From an uncultured Paracoccaceae bacterium (GTDB lineage Bacteria > Pseudomonadota > Alphaproteobacteria > Rhodobacterales > Rhodobacteraceae): 64,000 bases of DNA. The stretch covers positions 62,001-126,000 of the forward strand of contig CANKVU010000013.1 of the NCBI GenBank assembly GCA_947487205.1, read 5' to 3'. The notes under the pieces were generated by a model. That model had not been told where the DNA came from. It searched no databases and saw only the letters and a list, made by a program, of their open reading frames with translations. Both the position numbers and the translations under genes were made by a program. Positions 38,172 to 47,376 of this stretch are shown one piece after another (the stretch's first letter is position 1; the number at the start of each line of letters is the position of its first letter).

Positions 38172-40163
38172 TCAGCGGGAAGCGGCGGTCTGCAGCAGCG
38201 GCGTGATGTCGCGGATCGTGGCCCGGCGGTTGGCGCGTTCGGCATCCTCGGTCTCGACCTTGAGGAAGCGTTCGCCATAGCCCTGCACGACGAGGTTCGA
38301 GGTCGGCACGTCGAAATATTCCCCGAGCGCCAGCGCCACCGATTCCGCCCGCCGGTCCGACAGGGCGAGGTTGTAGGCCGCGTCGCCCACCGCGTCGGTA
38401 TGCCCCTCCACCAGGAACACCGCCCGCGGATCCGCGGCGATCGTTTCCCGGATGTAATCGCCCAAGGCCCGCAATTCTTCGGCCTGTTCGGGGCGGATCG
38501 CGGCCGAGCCGCTGTCGAAGGTCACCGCCTCGAGGTCGATGGCGGGGACCTGGGCGCGCACCGGCTCGATGCTGCGGACCTGGTCCAGGGAATAGGCGCG
38601 GTCGATCTCGGCATCGTGGGCGAGCGCGGCGCGGAGCGCCGCCGCGTCGGTCAGATCCACCACCCGCGACGGCCGTTCGGTTCCGCGCAGGCGGTCCACA
38701 TCGACGGGTTGCACCTCCTGGCGCAGGTCGTCGACGAGCAGGATGCTCTCGCCGTCCGGCGTGATCCGCTCGCGCCGCAGCACCCGCAGGTCGGCGTCGC
38801 GGATCGTGACCACCCGGCTGCCGTCGTCATAGCGCACGATCGTCCGGCTCGACCCGTCCGAATAGGTCTCCGTCTCGACCTGCGATCCGGGCCGGGCAAG
38901 GATCGCGTTGTCGTCCTTGATCAGCTCGAAATCGCCGTTGCCGCGCGACACGACCACCCGGTCGTCGGCGGCGGCCACGACCTGGCGGTTGTTGCCCAGC
39001 ACCGCCCCCACCGCCAAGGCCCCGGCCCCCAGGAGCAAGCCCTTCTCCAGCGTGCTGAGCCCGTCGTCGTCCTCGTCCTCCTCCGCCCGCCGGGCGGAGG
39101 CGTCGGCGTCCTCGGTGCGGTCGATCCGGGTGCGGAAATCCTCCGACGAGCTGCGGGAGGTCTCCTCGGTCACGGTCACGCTCTCGCTCTCGACCGGCTC
39201 GGCGTCCTCCGCAGCGGCGGCGGCGCGCGGCGCGGGCCGCTGGTCCGCCGGCTGCGGGGCCGTGTCGTCCGCCGCCGCGTCCCGTGCCGGTGCGTCCGGC
39301 GCCTCCGCGTCATCCGGCGCGGGCGCGGCCCGCCGCTCGGCCGTGGACCCCTCCGTCGCGGGGGCGGGGATCTCGCCGCCCTCCCCGCCAGACTCGGCTC
39401 CGGCATTACTCCCGCCATCGGCCTGCGGCGCCGACCCCGCCGCGTCGGCATCCGTGGAATCGGACCCCGCACCGCCCGCGCCGCTCTCCGGCGCGGTGTC
39501 CGACCCCTCGCGCAGCGCCTCCTCCAGCGCGTCCATCTCCGCGTCCTCAGCCGGGGCTTCCTCGGCCGACGCGTCATCCTCGGGCGCCTGGTCGGCGGAA
39601 GGCGGCGGCGCCGCGTCCTCCGAGGTCCCGTCGAGGAGGTCCGCCTCCGCCGGGGCCATTGTCTCTCCGGCCGCCGGGGCGTTCGGATCGGCGCTCGCGG
39701 CGCCGGTGTCGTCGCCCGTGGCCTCCCCGGCAGAGGGCGGCGGCGCCGCGTCCTCGGCTGTGCCGTCGAGGAGGTCCGCCTCCGCCGGCGCGACCGTCTC
39801 ACCGCGCGCCGGGGCGTCCGGGTCCGCGCTCCCCGCGCCGGTGTCGTCGCTCGATGCCCCCTCGGGCGCCGGCTCCGCCGGGGCCGCGTCGGCGGCTGGT
39901 TCCGACGTCGCGTCCGCGGCAGCCTCACCGTCGGCCTCGGCCTCGGCCTCGGCGTCGGGGGCGGCGGCACCAGCCCCCGACGCCGCTTCCGCCTCGTCCG
40001 CGGCCGCGTCCGGGGCGCAGGCAGGATCGGTCGGATCGGCGGCGCAATCGGGGGTGGCGGTTTCGGCCGGCGCCTCCTCCGGCTCCTGCGCGATGGCCGG
40101 GACCGGCGCGACGAGGTTCAGGCTGGCCAGGATCGCGGTGGTGGCCTTCAGCGACATCCGCAT
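38172..40163 (-). CDS. OmpA-family protein with long acidic disordered N-terminal region
   Basis: A 663-residue protein. The ATG at 40163 has GGAGGAACGTC before it; the signal peptide ends APVPAIAQ. Residues about 27-365 are almost only A, D, E, P, S, T and G, strongly acidic and presumably disordered. They contain a 45-residue unit repeated in tandem (about 105-194). A hydrophobic stretch LEKGLLLGAGALAVGAVLG at about 370-390 could be a membrane span. The C-terminal OmpA peptidoglycan-binding domain (about 545-655) carries VTFDSGSAAIRPEQAEELRA and VQGYGERFLKVETEDAERAN. Likely a cell-envelope linker; exact role unknown. Confidence 0.85.
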   Translation of the reverse strand: MRMSLKATTAILASLNLVAPVPAIAQEPEEAPAETATPDCAADPTDPACAPDAAADEAEAASGAGAAAPDAEAEAEADGEAAADATSEPAADAAPAEPAPEGASSDDTGAGSADPDAPARGETVAPAEADLLDGTAEDAAPPPSAGEATGDDTGAASADPNAPAAGETMAPAEADLLDGTSEDAAPPPSADQAPEDDASAEEAPAEDAEMDALEEALREGSDTAPESGAGGAGSDSTDADAAGSAPQADGGSNAGAESGGEGGEIPAPATEGSTAERRAAPAPDDAEAPDAPARDAAADDTAPQPADQRPAPRAAAAAEDAEPVESESVTVTEETSRSSSEDFRTRIDRTEDADASARRAEEDEDDDGLSTLEKGLLLGAGALAVGAVLGNNRQVVAAADDRVVVSRGNGDFELIKDDNAILARPGSQVETETYSDGSSRTIVRYDDGSRVVTIRDADLRVLRRERITPDGESILLVDDLRQEVQPVDVDRLRGTERPSRVVDLTDAAALRAALAHDAEIDRAYSLDQVRSIEPVRAQVPAIDLEAVTFDSGSAAIRPEQAEELRALGDYIRETIAADPRAVFLVEGHTDAVGDAAYNLALSDRRAESVALALGEYFDVPTSNLVVQGYGERFLKVETEDAERANRRATIRDITPLLQTAASR
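39579..39848 (-). repeat. Tandem 135-bp coding repeat (two copies) in the OmpA-type gene
   Basis: Two 135-bp units (about 39714-39848 and 39579-39713) encode near-identical 45-residue segments. Each holds ADP(D/N)APA, then GETxAPAEADLLDGT and then EDAAPPPSA. The match is also strong at DNA level, so the duplication is recent or homogenised and copy number may vary between strains. Confidence 0.85.
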
Positions 40164-40245
40164 GACGTTCCTCCGATGCATGGCGTCGAAGGATCGAACG
40201 GCGCCGCGCCCCGCCCCGTTCCCGATCGCTAAAATGCGGCGCATT

Positions 40246-41502
40246 TCAGCGCAACATTCGCAGCATCCGTGCGCGTTCCCCCGCATCGTCGGGGCGCGAG
40301 ACCGCCTTGGCCAGCTCTTCGAGGGCGGCGATGTCGTGGCCGGCGCGGAACGAATCGACATGGCGCATCATCGTCGCCACGCCCTGCGCGCGCGGGGCGA
40401 ACCCGTCGAAGCGCAGAAGCGGGTTCAGCCAGATCACCTTCTGCGCGCTCAGCTGCAGGCGGCGCATCGCCCGGTCCAGCAGGTCCGGATCGCCCCGGTC
40501 CAGCCCGTCGGTGATCAGCAGCACGATCGCCCCCTGCCCCATGACCCGGCGCGACCAGTCGCGGTTGAACCGGTCGATGCTCTGCCCGATCCGGGTCCCG
40601 CCCTCCCAATCCTGTGCCTCGGCCCCGGCGGCGGCCAGGGCCGCGTCCACATCGCGCGCCCGCAGGTGGCGGGTGATGTTGGTGAGCCGCGTGCCGAAGG
40701 TGAAGGCATGGACATCGGCCCAGCCCGCGCCACTCCGGTTCGACACCGCGTGGAGGAAATGCAGGACGGCCCGCGAATACCGCGACATCGACCCGGAAAT
40801 GTCGCAAATCGCCACCAGAGACGGCCAGCGCAGGCGCTGCCGGCGCAGCGCGAAGCGGTCGACCTCGCCGCCCCGGCGCATCGCGCCGCGCATGGTCCGG
40901 CGCCAGTCCGGCTGCCGGCCGTCAACGCTCGCCATCGTCCGCCGCGACCTGAGCGGCGGCACGGGCAAGCTCATCCGCGCGATGATCCGCTTGGCGCGGG
41001 CCATCTCAGCCGTGGACATCTGTTCGAAATCGAGGGTGCGGAGCCGTTCCTCGTCCGACATGGTTCGCGCGGCGTCGACCTCGATGCGGTCCGCGCCCTC
41101 CGGCGGCTCCGGCGCGGGCGGTTCGGGCGCCTCGGCTCCGTCGAGGATCGCCTCGGCTGCGCGCCGCTCCGCCGCGCGGGCCTCGCGCTCCTCCTGGGTT
41201 CCGCGCACGGAGGGGACCAGGAACGACATCATCTGCTCCATGAAGCGCGGATCGCGCCAGAACAGGCGGAAGATCTGGTCGAAGACCTCCCGCTCGGCCC
41301 GGCCCGAGACGAAGCAGGCATGCAGCGTCCAGTAGAAGTCCCGCCGGTCGGTGAAGCCCGCCGCCTCCACCGCGCGCACGGCCTGCACGATCCGGCCCGG
41401 CCCGACATTCAGGCCGGCCTTCCGCAAGGCGCGCGCGAACCAGGCGATGTTCTGCGCCAGCTTGGGGTCGTCGGGCAGGCGCAGGCCGGCATGTTCAGCC
41501 AC
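40246..41502 (-). CDS. VWA domain-containing protein (CoxE-like)
   Basis: A 418-residue protein. The N-terminal half is helical and charge-rich. The C-terminal VWA domain (about 220-400) has an intact MIDAS motif, AICDISGSMSRYS, and a later TDGLDRGD. It is the partner class of MoxR ATPases (CoxD/CoxE, YehL/YehP-like) that assist maturation or assembly of metalloenzymes or surface complexes. The MoxR gene is 36 bp upstream on the same strand. No cox genes adjoin; a molybdenum hydroxylase (xdhAB) lies 20 kb away. Confidence 0.85.
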   Translation of the reverse strand: MAEHAGLRLPDDPKLAQNIAWFARALRKAGLNVGPGRIVQAVRAVEAAGFTDRRDFYWTLHACFVSGRAEREVFDQIFRLFWRDPRFMEQMMSFLVPSVRGTQEEREARAAERRAAEAILDGAEAPEPPAPEPPEGADRIEVDAARTMSDEERLRTLDFEQMSTAEMARAKRIIARMSLPVPPLRSRRTMASVDGRQPDWRRTMRGAMRRGGEVDRFALRRQRLRWPSLVAICDISGSMSRYSRAVLHFLHAVSNRSGAGWADVHAFTFGTRLTNITRHLRARDVDAALAAAGAEAQDWEGGTRIGQSIDRFNRDWSRRVMGQGAIVLLITDGLDRGDPDLLDRAMRRLQLSAQKVIWLNPLLRFDGFAPRAQGVATMMRHVDSFRAGHDIAALEELAKAVSRPDDAGERARMLRMLR

Positions 41503-41538
41503 GGTCGCCCCCCGCTCTCCGTCCCCGTCCCCGCCGCG

Positions 41539-42450
41539 TCATGCCGTCGCCAGCCCGGCCTGGACCTCGTCCAGGATGCGCCGCGCCTCGGACCCCTCGA
41601 TCCGCTGGATGTCGTCCTGGTATTTCAGGATCGCGCCGAGCGTGTCGGCAATGACCTGCGGCGACAGCTCGATCATGTCGAGCGCGAGCAGGCACTTCGC
41701 CCAGTCGACGGTTTCCGCGACGCCGGGCTTCTTGAACAGGTCCTCGGTCCGCAGCCTCTGGACGAAGGCCACGACCTGCCGCGACAGCGCCTCCGACGCC
41801 TCGGGCGCGCGCCGGCGCAGGATCTCGATCTCCCGCTCGAAGCTCGGGTAATCCACCCAGTGATAGAGGCAGCGCCGCTTCAGCGCGTCGTGGACCTCGC
41901 GAGTGCGGTTCGATGTCAGCACCACGATCGGCGGCTCGGGGGCGCGGATCGTGCCCAGTTCGGGGATCGAGACCGCGTATTCGCTCAGCGCCTCGAGGAG
42001 GAACGCCTCGAAGGGCGCGTCGGTGCGGTCGATCTCGTCGATGAGCAGCACCGGCGCGCCGCCCGGCTGGGGACGCATCGCCTCCAGCAGCGGGCGCGCG
42101 ATCAGGTATTCCTCGGTGAAGAGTTCCGATTTCAGCGCGTTGCGATCCGCCCCGCCCGTCGCCTCGGCGGCCCGGATCGCGATCATCTGCTCGGCGAAGT
42201 TCCATTCGTAGACCGCCGAGGCGGCGTCGAGCCCCTCGTAGCATTGCAGCCGGATCAGCCGCCGCCCGAGGCCCTGGGCCACCGCCTTGGCGATCTCGGT
42301 CTTGCCGGTCCCCGGCTCCCCTTCGAGGAAGAGCGGCCGGCCGAGCGTCAGCCCCAGATAGGTCACGGTCGCCAGAGGCCGACCGCAGATGTAATCCTGC
42401 GCGGCCAGCATCGCCTCGACCGCGTCGATGGACTCCGGTTTGCCCGCCAT
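41539..42450 (-). CDS. MoxR-family AAA ATPase
   Basis: A 303-residue AAA+ protein. The ATG at 42450 follows GGGAAGGAACGGAC. Walker A GEPGTGKTE (about 43-51), Walker B LLIDEID, sensor-1 VLTSNRTRE and the arginine-finger region LKRRCLYHW are intact. It would act as a chaperone ATPase with the VWA protein encoded just downstream. CoxD-like members work with molybdenum hydroxylase assembly; whether this pair does is inference. Confidence 0.88.
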   Translation of the reverse strand: MAGKPESIDAVEAMLAAQDYICGRPLATVTYLGLTLGRPLFLEGEPGTGKTEIAKAVAQGLGRRLIRLQCYEGLDAASAVYEWNFAEQMIAIRAAEATGGADRNALKSELFTEEYLIARPLLEAMRPQPGGAPVLLIDEIDRTDAPFEAFLLEALSEYAVSIPELGTIRAPEPPIVVLTSNRTREVHDALKRRCLYHWVDYPSFEREIEILRRRAPEASEALSRQVVAFVQRLRTEDLFKKPGVAETVDWAKCLLALDMIELSPQVIADTLGAILKYQDDIQRIEGSEARRILDEVQAGLATA

Positions 42451-42565
42451 GTCCGTTCCTTCCCTTGCGACCGCGCCCAACCTGCACCCGGAGGCCGCGC
42501 GGTCAATGCGCCCTTGGTGGCAGGGGCGTCTGGCGGGGCCGCGCCACCTGTCCTAGAAGGACCCC

Positions 42566-43600
42566 ATGACCCAGATCACCCTCCGCCGCCCCGACGACTG
42601 GCACCTGCACCTGCGCGACGGCGCCATGATGCGCGCCGTACTGCCCGAGACGACGCGCCATTTCGGCCGCGCCATCGTCATGCCGAACCTGGTTCCGCCC
42701 GTCGTCACCGGCGCCGATGCCGCCGCGTACCGCGACCGTATCCTGGCGGCCAAGCCCAGGGGGTCGAAATTCCGGCCGCTGATGACCCTCTACCTGACCG
42801 AGGAGACGCAGGTCCGCGACCTTCGCGCCGCCGCCGAGATCGGCCTGATCGCGGCGGTGAAGCTCTACCCGGCGGGGGCCACCACGAATTCCGCCTCCGG
42901 CGTGCGGGATTTCTCGAAGGTGCGCCGGGTGCTCGACAACATGGCGCAGATCGGCCTGCCCCTCCTGGTCCACGGCGAGGTGACGGATCCGGAGATCGAC
43001 ATCTTCGACCGCGAGGCGGCGTTCATCGACCGCGTGCTCGACCCGATCCGGCGCGAGACGCCGGGATTGCGGGTGGTGATGGAGCACGTGACCACCAGCG
43101 AGGCGGTCGGGTACGTGCGCGACGGGGGGCCGGACTTGGCCGCGACGATCACCGCCCATCACCTGGTCATCAACCGCAACCACATCCTGGCGGGCGGCAT
43201 CCGGCCGCATTACTATTGCCTGCCCGTGGCCAAGCGGGAAAGCCACCGCCGGGCGCTGGTCGGTGCGGCGACGGGGGGCGACGCGTCGTTCTTCCTGGGC
43301 ACCGACAGCGCGCCCCATACCGATGCCGCCAAGCTGCAGGCCTGCGGCTGCGCGGGCTGCTTCACTGCGCCGAACGCGATCGCCACCGTGGCGGAGGTGT
43401 TCGACGCGGAGGGCGCGCTCGACCGGCTCGAGGCCTTTATGTCGCTGAACGGGCCGGCCTTCTACCGGATGGCGCCCAACGAGGACACGATCACCCTGAC
43501 CCGCGGGGACCCCGCGCCCTGGCCGCGCGAGATCGCGACGGGCGACGGACCGGTCACCGTCTTCGACCCGGGGATGCCGCTCCATTGGCGCGTCGCCTGA
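42566..43600 (+). CDS. pyrC: Dihydroorotase (homodimeric class II)
   Basis: A 344-residue zinc amidohydrolase closing N-carbamoyl-aspartate to dihydroorotate in pyrimidine synthesis. The zinc ligand motif DWHLHLRDG starts at residue 11. The carbamylated metal-bridging lysine is in [12 protein letters not shown], lysine 99. Further ligand regions are [11 protein letters not shown] and [12 protein letters not shown], and the catalytic aspartate lies in FLGTDSAPH. Length and start are standard for the E. coli PyrC type. Divergent from the MoxR gene. Confidence 0.95.
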   Translation: MTQITLRRPDDWHLHLRDGAMMRAVLPETTRHFGRAIVMPNLVPPVVTGADAAAYRDRILAAKPRGSKFRPLMTLYLTEETQVRDLRAAAEIGLIAAVKLYPAGATTNSASGVRDFSKVRRVLDNMAQIGLPLLVHGEVTDPEIDIFDREAAFIDRVLDPIRRETPGLRVVMEHVTTSEAVGYVRDGGPDLAATITAHHLVINRNHILAGGIRPHYYCLPVAKRESHRRALVGAATGGDASFFLGTDSAPHTDAAKLQACGCAGCFTAPNAIATVAEVFDAEGALDRLEAFMSLNGPAFYRMAPNEDTITLTRGDPAPWPREIATGDGPVTVFDPGMPLHWRVA

Positions 43601-43677
43601 GCGGCGGCGGGCGGGCCGCGCGGGAACGCCGGGGCCGGTTGCCCGTTGACGGGACAGACATCGCTTCGGAGGCATCA

Positions 43678-43920
43678 ATGCTGCGTCTTCTCACATCGAA
43701 ACCCGTCCTGATCCTGGGGGGGATCGCGCTCGCGCGGTGGGCGATGAAGGGGCGGGAGCGGCCCGCCTATGCCGGCCCCCTGGCCCATGGACGCGGATCG
43801 GACACGACCCCGTTCCGCGATGCCGGGCCGGCCAACATGCGCGACCCCGAACCGCACTGGGACCGGGTCGACGAGGCCCTGGACGAGACCTTTCCGGCGA
43901 GCGACCCGCCGGCCTATTGA
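43678..43920 (+). CDS. Small conserved protein with C-terminal DExFPASDPP motif
   Basis: An 80-residue protein. The ATG at 43678 follows CGGAGGCATCA. A hydrophobic N-terminus (LTSKPVLILGGIALARW) could be a membrane anchor. The C-terminus EALDETFPASDPPAY is a recurrent motif in small alphaproteobacterial proteins of unknown function. Located between pyrC and the entericidin-like gene. Confidence 0.7.
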   Translation: MLRLLTSKPVLILGGIALARWAMKGRERPAYAGPLAHGRGSDTTPFRDAGPANMRDPEPHWDRVDEALDETFPASDPPAY

Positions 43921-44001
43921 CCGCGCGGCGGCAGAGGCTTGAGCCGCGCGCCCGACCGGCCTATTCCTCGCAGCCGACGATATTGCCCGGAGCGTCCGCC
44001 C

Positions 44002-44133
44002 ATGTCCCTTCGCCGCCTTGCCCTCCTCTGCCTGTTCGGCGCCGCCGCCTGTTCCACCATCGAGGGCGCGGGCCGCGACCTGCAGAGCGCCGGACGCGCC
44101 ATCGAGCGCGAGAGCTACGAGGCGCGGTACTGA
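44002..44133 (+). CDS. Entericidin A/B-family small lipoprotein
   Basis: A 43-residue lipoprotein precursor. MSLRRLALLCLFGAAAC is the lipoprotein signal with the lipobox ending in the cysteine. The mature STIEGAGRDLQSAGRAIERE matches the entericidin pattern (TxxGxGxDxxxxGxxI). Family members form a membrane-toxin/antidote pair in enterobacteria; in alphaproteobacteria single copies are common and the role is unclear. No partner copy is seen beside it. Confidence 0.82.
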   Translation: MSLRRLALLCLFGAAACSTIEGAGRDLQSAGRAIERESYEARY

Positions 44134-44222
44134 CGCCGCCGGAACTCCGGGGCGGTCCGCACGTTCATGGATCGACGACCGGGGTTCCGCGTTCCTTTCC
44201 CTGAAAGCCTGCGAGACCGCCC

Positions 44223-44501
44223 ATGAAACTGCCTCTGATCGCCCTTGTTGTCCTGTCGCTCGGCGCCTGCGCGCAGCGGGAGGTGACGCAGACCACCATC
44301 GTCGCGAGCGTGACCGGAGAGCAGCAGACGGCCTGCCGCACCGCGGCCGCCAACGCGCGCAACGTGGACCCCGAACTGGCCCGGATCACCGAGGCGACGG
44401 CGACGGTGACGGGGCCGATCCTGACCGTGGACGTGGGCGGTGCCCAGGCCGCCTGCAAGCTGAATTTGCTGGGTGAGGTTCAGGACGTATCCTTTGGATA
44501 A
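44223..44501 (+). CDS. Small lipoprotein of unknown function
   Basis: A 92-residue protein with a lipoprotein signal (MKLPLIALVVLSLGAC, cysteine at 16) followed by a short soluble domain with a repeated TATVTGPILTVDV pattern and one further cysteine pair (RTA...AACKL). No family is recognised. Same strand as its neighbours in the run of small genes. Confidence 0.6.
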   Translation: MKLPLIALVVLSLGACAQREVTQTTIVASVTGEQQTACRTAAANARNVDPELARITEATATVTGPILTVDVGGAQAACKLNLLGEVQDVSFG

Positions 44502-44532
44502 GACAGAATTTCGTAACGAGTGGAGACCCGAG

Positions 44533-44748
44533 ATGAAGAACCCCTGGATGAGCATGTGGCTGTCGGCCGCGAACCAGATGACCGGCGCCGCGCGCGGGCA
44601 GATGATGTCCGAGATGAGCAAGGCGCAGACGCAGATGATGCAGGAATGGCAGCGCGCCAACATGGAGATGTGGCGGGCGATGATGATGCCCTGGGCCGGG
44701 GGCGCGATGCCACCGGCGATCTGCGGGCCGAAGCGGCGCCGCAAGTAG
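44533..44748 (+). CDS. Small methionine-rich amphipathic protein
   Basis: About 71 residues from the ATG at 44533 (GGAGACCCGAG upstream). It is mostly helical and unusually rich in Met, Gln and Trp (MMSEMSKAQTQMMQEWQRA), with a basic end KRRRK. It resembles small phasin-like or membrane-associated helical proteins found in Rhodobacterales, but no firm family assignment is possible. Confidence 0.6.
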   Translation: MKNPWMSMWLSAANQMTGAARGQMMSEMSKAQTQMMQEWQRANMEMWRAMMMPWAGGAMPPAICGPKRRRK

Positions 44749-44966
44749 GGGCCGGCCCCCGCGCCCGCCCGGAACCGCGCCCCGCCCCCGCCGGGCGGGC
44801 GTCCCCGCGCGCGCCGGAGGCCCGCCGCGCCGGCGCCCCGCTTGCGCCGGTCGGGCGCCGGGGCATCGTCGGGACGGCGCCGGGCAGAGGGCCGCGCGGG
44901 CGCCATACCCGGGATTTACCGCCCCGCCCCATCCTGTGGCCCGATCTGGACCGGACGGAGGGCGGC

Positions 44967-45260
44967 ATGGCACGGGGCACGGAAAGCGAGGATCGGGCCC
45001 AGGCCGCCCGCGGCGAGGCCGAGATGCTCCGGATGCTGCGCGAGGCGCAGGAGACGGTGGACATGCTCCACGCCCGCGAGACGCGCCGCACCGCCGTTCC
45101 CGACGGGTGGGAGATGGTGCCGCTGGAACAGCGCATCCCGAAGCAGAAGATCACCCTGCGGATCGATGGCGACGTGATCGACTTCTTCCGCGCCACGGGG
45201 ACCGGCTGGCAGACGCGGCTGAACGCGGTGCTGCGGCTGTTCATGCAGGCGCGGCGGTAG
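44967..45260 (+). CDS. BrnA-type antitoxin-domain protein, orphan
   Basis: A 97-residue protein. The C-terminal half (about 55-97) is a BrnA/ribbon-helix-helix pattern: KQKITLRIDGDVIDFFRATG followed by TRLNAVLRLFMQARR. BrnA antitoxins bind DNA and neutralise BrnT, but no BrnT-like toxin is encoded on either side, so it may act as a stand-alone regulator or be a leftover. The N-terminal half is helical. An ORF 536 bp further on carries a very similar C-terminus. Confidence 0.75.
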   Translation: MARGTESEDRAQAARGEAEMLRMLREAQETVDMLHARETRRTAVPDGWEMVPLEQRIPKQKITLRIDGDVIDFFRATGTGWQTRLNAVLRLFMQARR

Positions 45261-45277
45261 CGCGCCCGCAGGGCGCC

Positions 45278-45778
45278 CTAGTCGGCGCGGGTCGGCAACA
45301 TCCGCGCCACGACGCCGTCCCGCTTGCTCATGTGCCAGACGGCGCCTGCCAGATGCGCGGCGATGAGCGCGATCAGCAGCTTCGACGTGAGGCCGTGGAG
45401 CGTGGCCAGGAGGCCCCAGCCCGTCAGCACCGCGCCGAGACCGGCGAGCGGCATGGCGATCAGGACGACGTAGAAGGCGGCGTGGTTGGCGCGGGAGAGC
45501 TTCTGCAGCGTCTCGCTTTCGGTCTCGGGCGGCGGCGGGGCGCCGTGGCCGCGCCGCACGACGATGCGCGCCAGCATCGCGCCCAGGATCGTCAGGCCGA
45601 TCAGCCCGTGGACGATGGCCGAACCGGTGGCGCCGATCTCGGGCGAGAGGCCCGCCTCGAAGGCCCGCTCCATCCCCCCGCCGGTCATGAACTGGAAAGC
45701 GACGAGGCCGACCACGAGCCAGTGCAGGGCGACCTGCCGCGTGGCGTAGGTGTCGGCGGGTTTGTCGATTTGGGTCAT
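45278..45778 (-). CDS. Cytochrome b561-family membrane protein
   Basis: A 166-residue four-helix protein. The ATG at 45778 follows GGAGGAGACCGCC. Haem-ligand histidines are in VALHWLVVG, IVHGLIGLT, ANHAAFYVV and AAHLAGAVWH. It would be a di-haem inner-membrane quinol-linked electron carrier. It is flanked on both sides by the BrnA-like ORFs, on the opposite strand. Confidence 0.88.
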   Translation of the reverse strand: MTQIDKPADTYATRQVALHWLVVGLVAFQFMTGGGMERAFEAGLSPEIGATGSAIVHGLIGLTILGAMLARIVVRRGHGAPPPPETESETLQKLSRANHAAFYVVLIAMPLAGLGAVLTGWGLLATLHGLTSKLLIALIAAHLAGAVWHMSKRDGVVARMLPTRAD

Positions 45779-45795
45779 GGGGCGGTCTCCTCCGC

Positions 45796-46005
45796 GTGGG
45801 GTCAACGGGCGAACGCGCGACGGGAGCGGTGGAGCGGGGGCTGCGACGGTGGGACGCAGAGGGTTGGGCGGTGCAGCGGGTGCCGACGGAGACAATTACC
45901 CCGCGCCACGACGGCGACGTGCTCGACTTCTTCCGCGCCACGGGGACCGGCGGGCAGACCCGTCTGAACGCAGTGCTGCGACTATTCATGCAGGCGCGTA
46001 GGTAA
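45796..46005 (+). CDS. Second BrnA-like ORF, possibly a duplicated fragment
   Basis: A 69-residue frame from the GTG at 45796 with no clear Shine-Dalgarno; it overlaps the upstream region of the cytochrome gene. The last about 30 residues (GDVLDFFRATGTGGQTRLNA and so on to FMQARR) differ from the orphan BrnA-like protein at only two positions, with DNA similarity over about 90 bp, while the N-terminal part diverges. Either a second small antitoxin-like gene or the remains of a duplication that left the cytochrome gene between two copies. Confidence 0.45.
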   Translation: MGSTGERATGAVERGLRRWDAEGWAVQRVPTETITPRHDGDVLDFFRATGTGGQTRLNAVLRLFMQARR

Positions 46006-46115
46006 ATTTTGGTTAGGCGAAAACTTTATCCGCCGAATTTCACTAGTTGTGTTTCTGAATAAACACCATGCTTGCTGGCGGCAAAAATCCACTGGCTTGA
46101 AAAATTCGCCGATGG

Positions 46116-46559
46116 TTACCGTGGCTCGTCGCTCGCGAGAGCATAAACTGTTTGAATAAGATCGTACATAACAAAAACAACTTCAAAAATTATTAATAAG
46201 CAAATGCTGTGTATGAATGATACTGCGACCACATTCTCGAAAAACTGAGCCCTAAGAAACGACACCATGAAGCCAATAAATAGAGACGCGGTAAGTATAA
46301 ATGCACTAAGATTAAGTGAGCTTCTTGCGTCTGAGAAAACCACCTTCTTAAATCTCCGCTCGACTCGCGAATATTCCAAATTTATTTGTGTGATACTTAC
46401 AAGGCTTACCGTAACGATAACGACCAGCACACTAATGAAATTGTAGTTAACGAAATCAACAAGGAACTTATTCCGCCCGAGTAGATCAGGCTGTAAGATT
46501 GACAGTGCGGTGAAAAGTCCAGCCGCAACTATAAGTGAGATCAGGGGTACTCGCCTCAT
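46116..46559 (-). CDS. Small four-helix membrane protein (RexB-like architecture)
   Basis: A 147-residue protein in an AT-rich patch unlike its surroundings. Predicted membrane helices are at about 5-22, 41-58, 84-103 and 110-134. A basic, arginine-rich cytoplasmic-type loop lies between helices 2 and 3 (LEYSRVERRFKKVVFSDARS). Its ATG overlaps the stop of the upstream 273-residue gene (ATGA). Size, topology and the SFIH segment in helix 4 resemble lambda RexB (144 aa, four spans, ion channel). No confident homology can be claimed by eye; function unknown. Confidence 0.7.
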   Translation of the reverse strand: MRRVPLISLIVAAGLFTALSILQPDLLGRNKFLVDFVNYNFISVLVVIVTVSLVSITQINLEYSRVERRFKKVVFSDARSSLNLSAFILTASLFIGFMVSFLRAQFFENVVAVSFIHSICLLIIFEVVFVMYDLIQTVYALASDEPR

Positions 46560-47376
46560 TTCCGAAGAACGTCGAGCAAAGCATTTAGAATTTCAGGTAG
46601 AGACCTACTGGTTGGGCGTAGGTCATCCGATACAGGAACAGAGCGAACCCTTTTCTTGGAATTAAATACTTCTTCACCGTTGCTGTGGGCGACAATATCA
46701 CCGCCTCCGCGTTCAGTATAATCGGCAAGACCCTGAAAGTATTCGCTTTCAGTTTTCAGGCCGCGATCACTTTCATATTCGGACTTAAGTTTATTGGTGC
46801 CAGTTTCCTCATGGAGCTCTTTCAATGCCCGCCTAGTTTTCTCTTCTGCGTTGGGCGGATTAGGCGGAACTACTTCAAACTTAAGTTTAGTTATTGGGTT
46901 GGGATAACTTTTGATTACTTCGCTGAATTTCCCCTCATCTACCAGGGGATATACCGATAGTTTGAAATACTGCGAGGAATTTGGAGCATTTACTACCTCA
47001 ACTAAGCCACGGAGTATTGCGGGCGGGGATCCAACGCCTTGGACATCTTCGATACCCACTACCTGCTCATCATCATTTAGATTCAGAAAGAAACCCGACT
47101 TTTTCCACCGACCCGACTCAGAAACGGCAAACGGATCTGTTGGGTCGCTCTCCGCATCTTCTGAAGTCCAACGACATATTGCGGCAGCAATGACCCCTTC
47201 TTCTTCCTTGATAAATTCGTAGCGGAGACGTATTCCCTTACGATGATCAAAAGTAAACGATCTAGAGAACTTACGGCGCAGAAATTCCTCCCTGGAAACA
47301 TCTGGCTCTATGAAACCCTCGAAGATAGTGCCGTCATATTGAAATGTGAGAGAAAACCGATAAAGAAAAAGTTTCA

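Noticed and set aside
38908-43920. 1670-residue plus-strand open frame covering the OmpA, VWA, MoxR and pyrC genes
   Set aside because: It is a GC-rich shadow of four real genes; only its last 80 codons (from 43678) are a true small gene.
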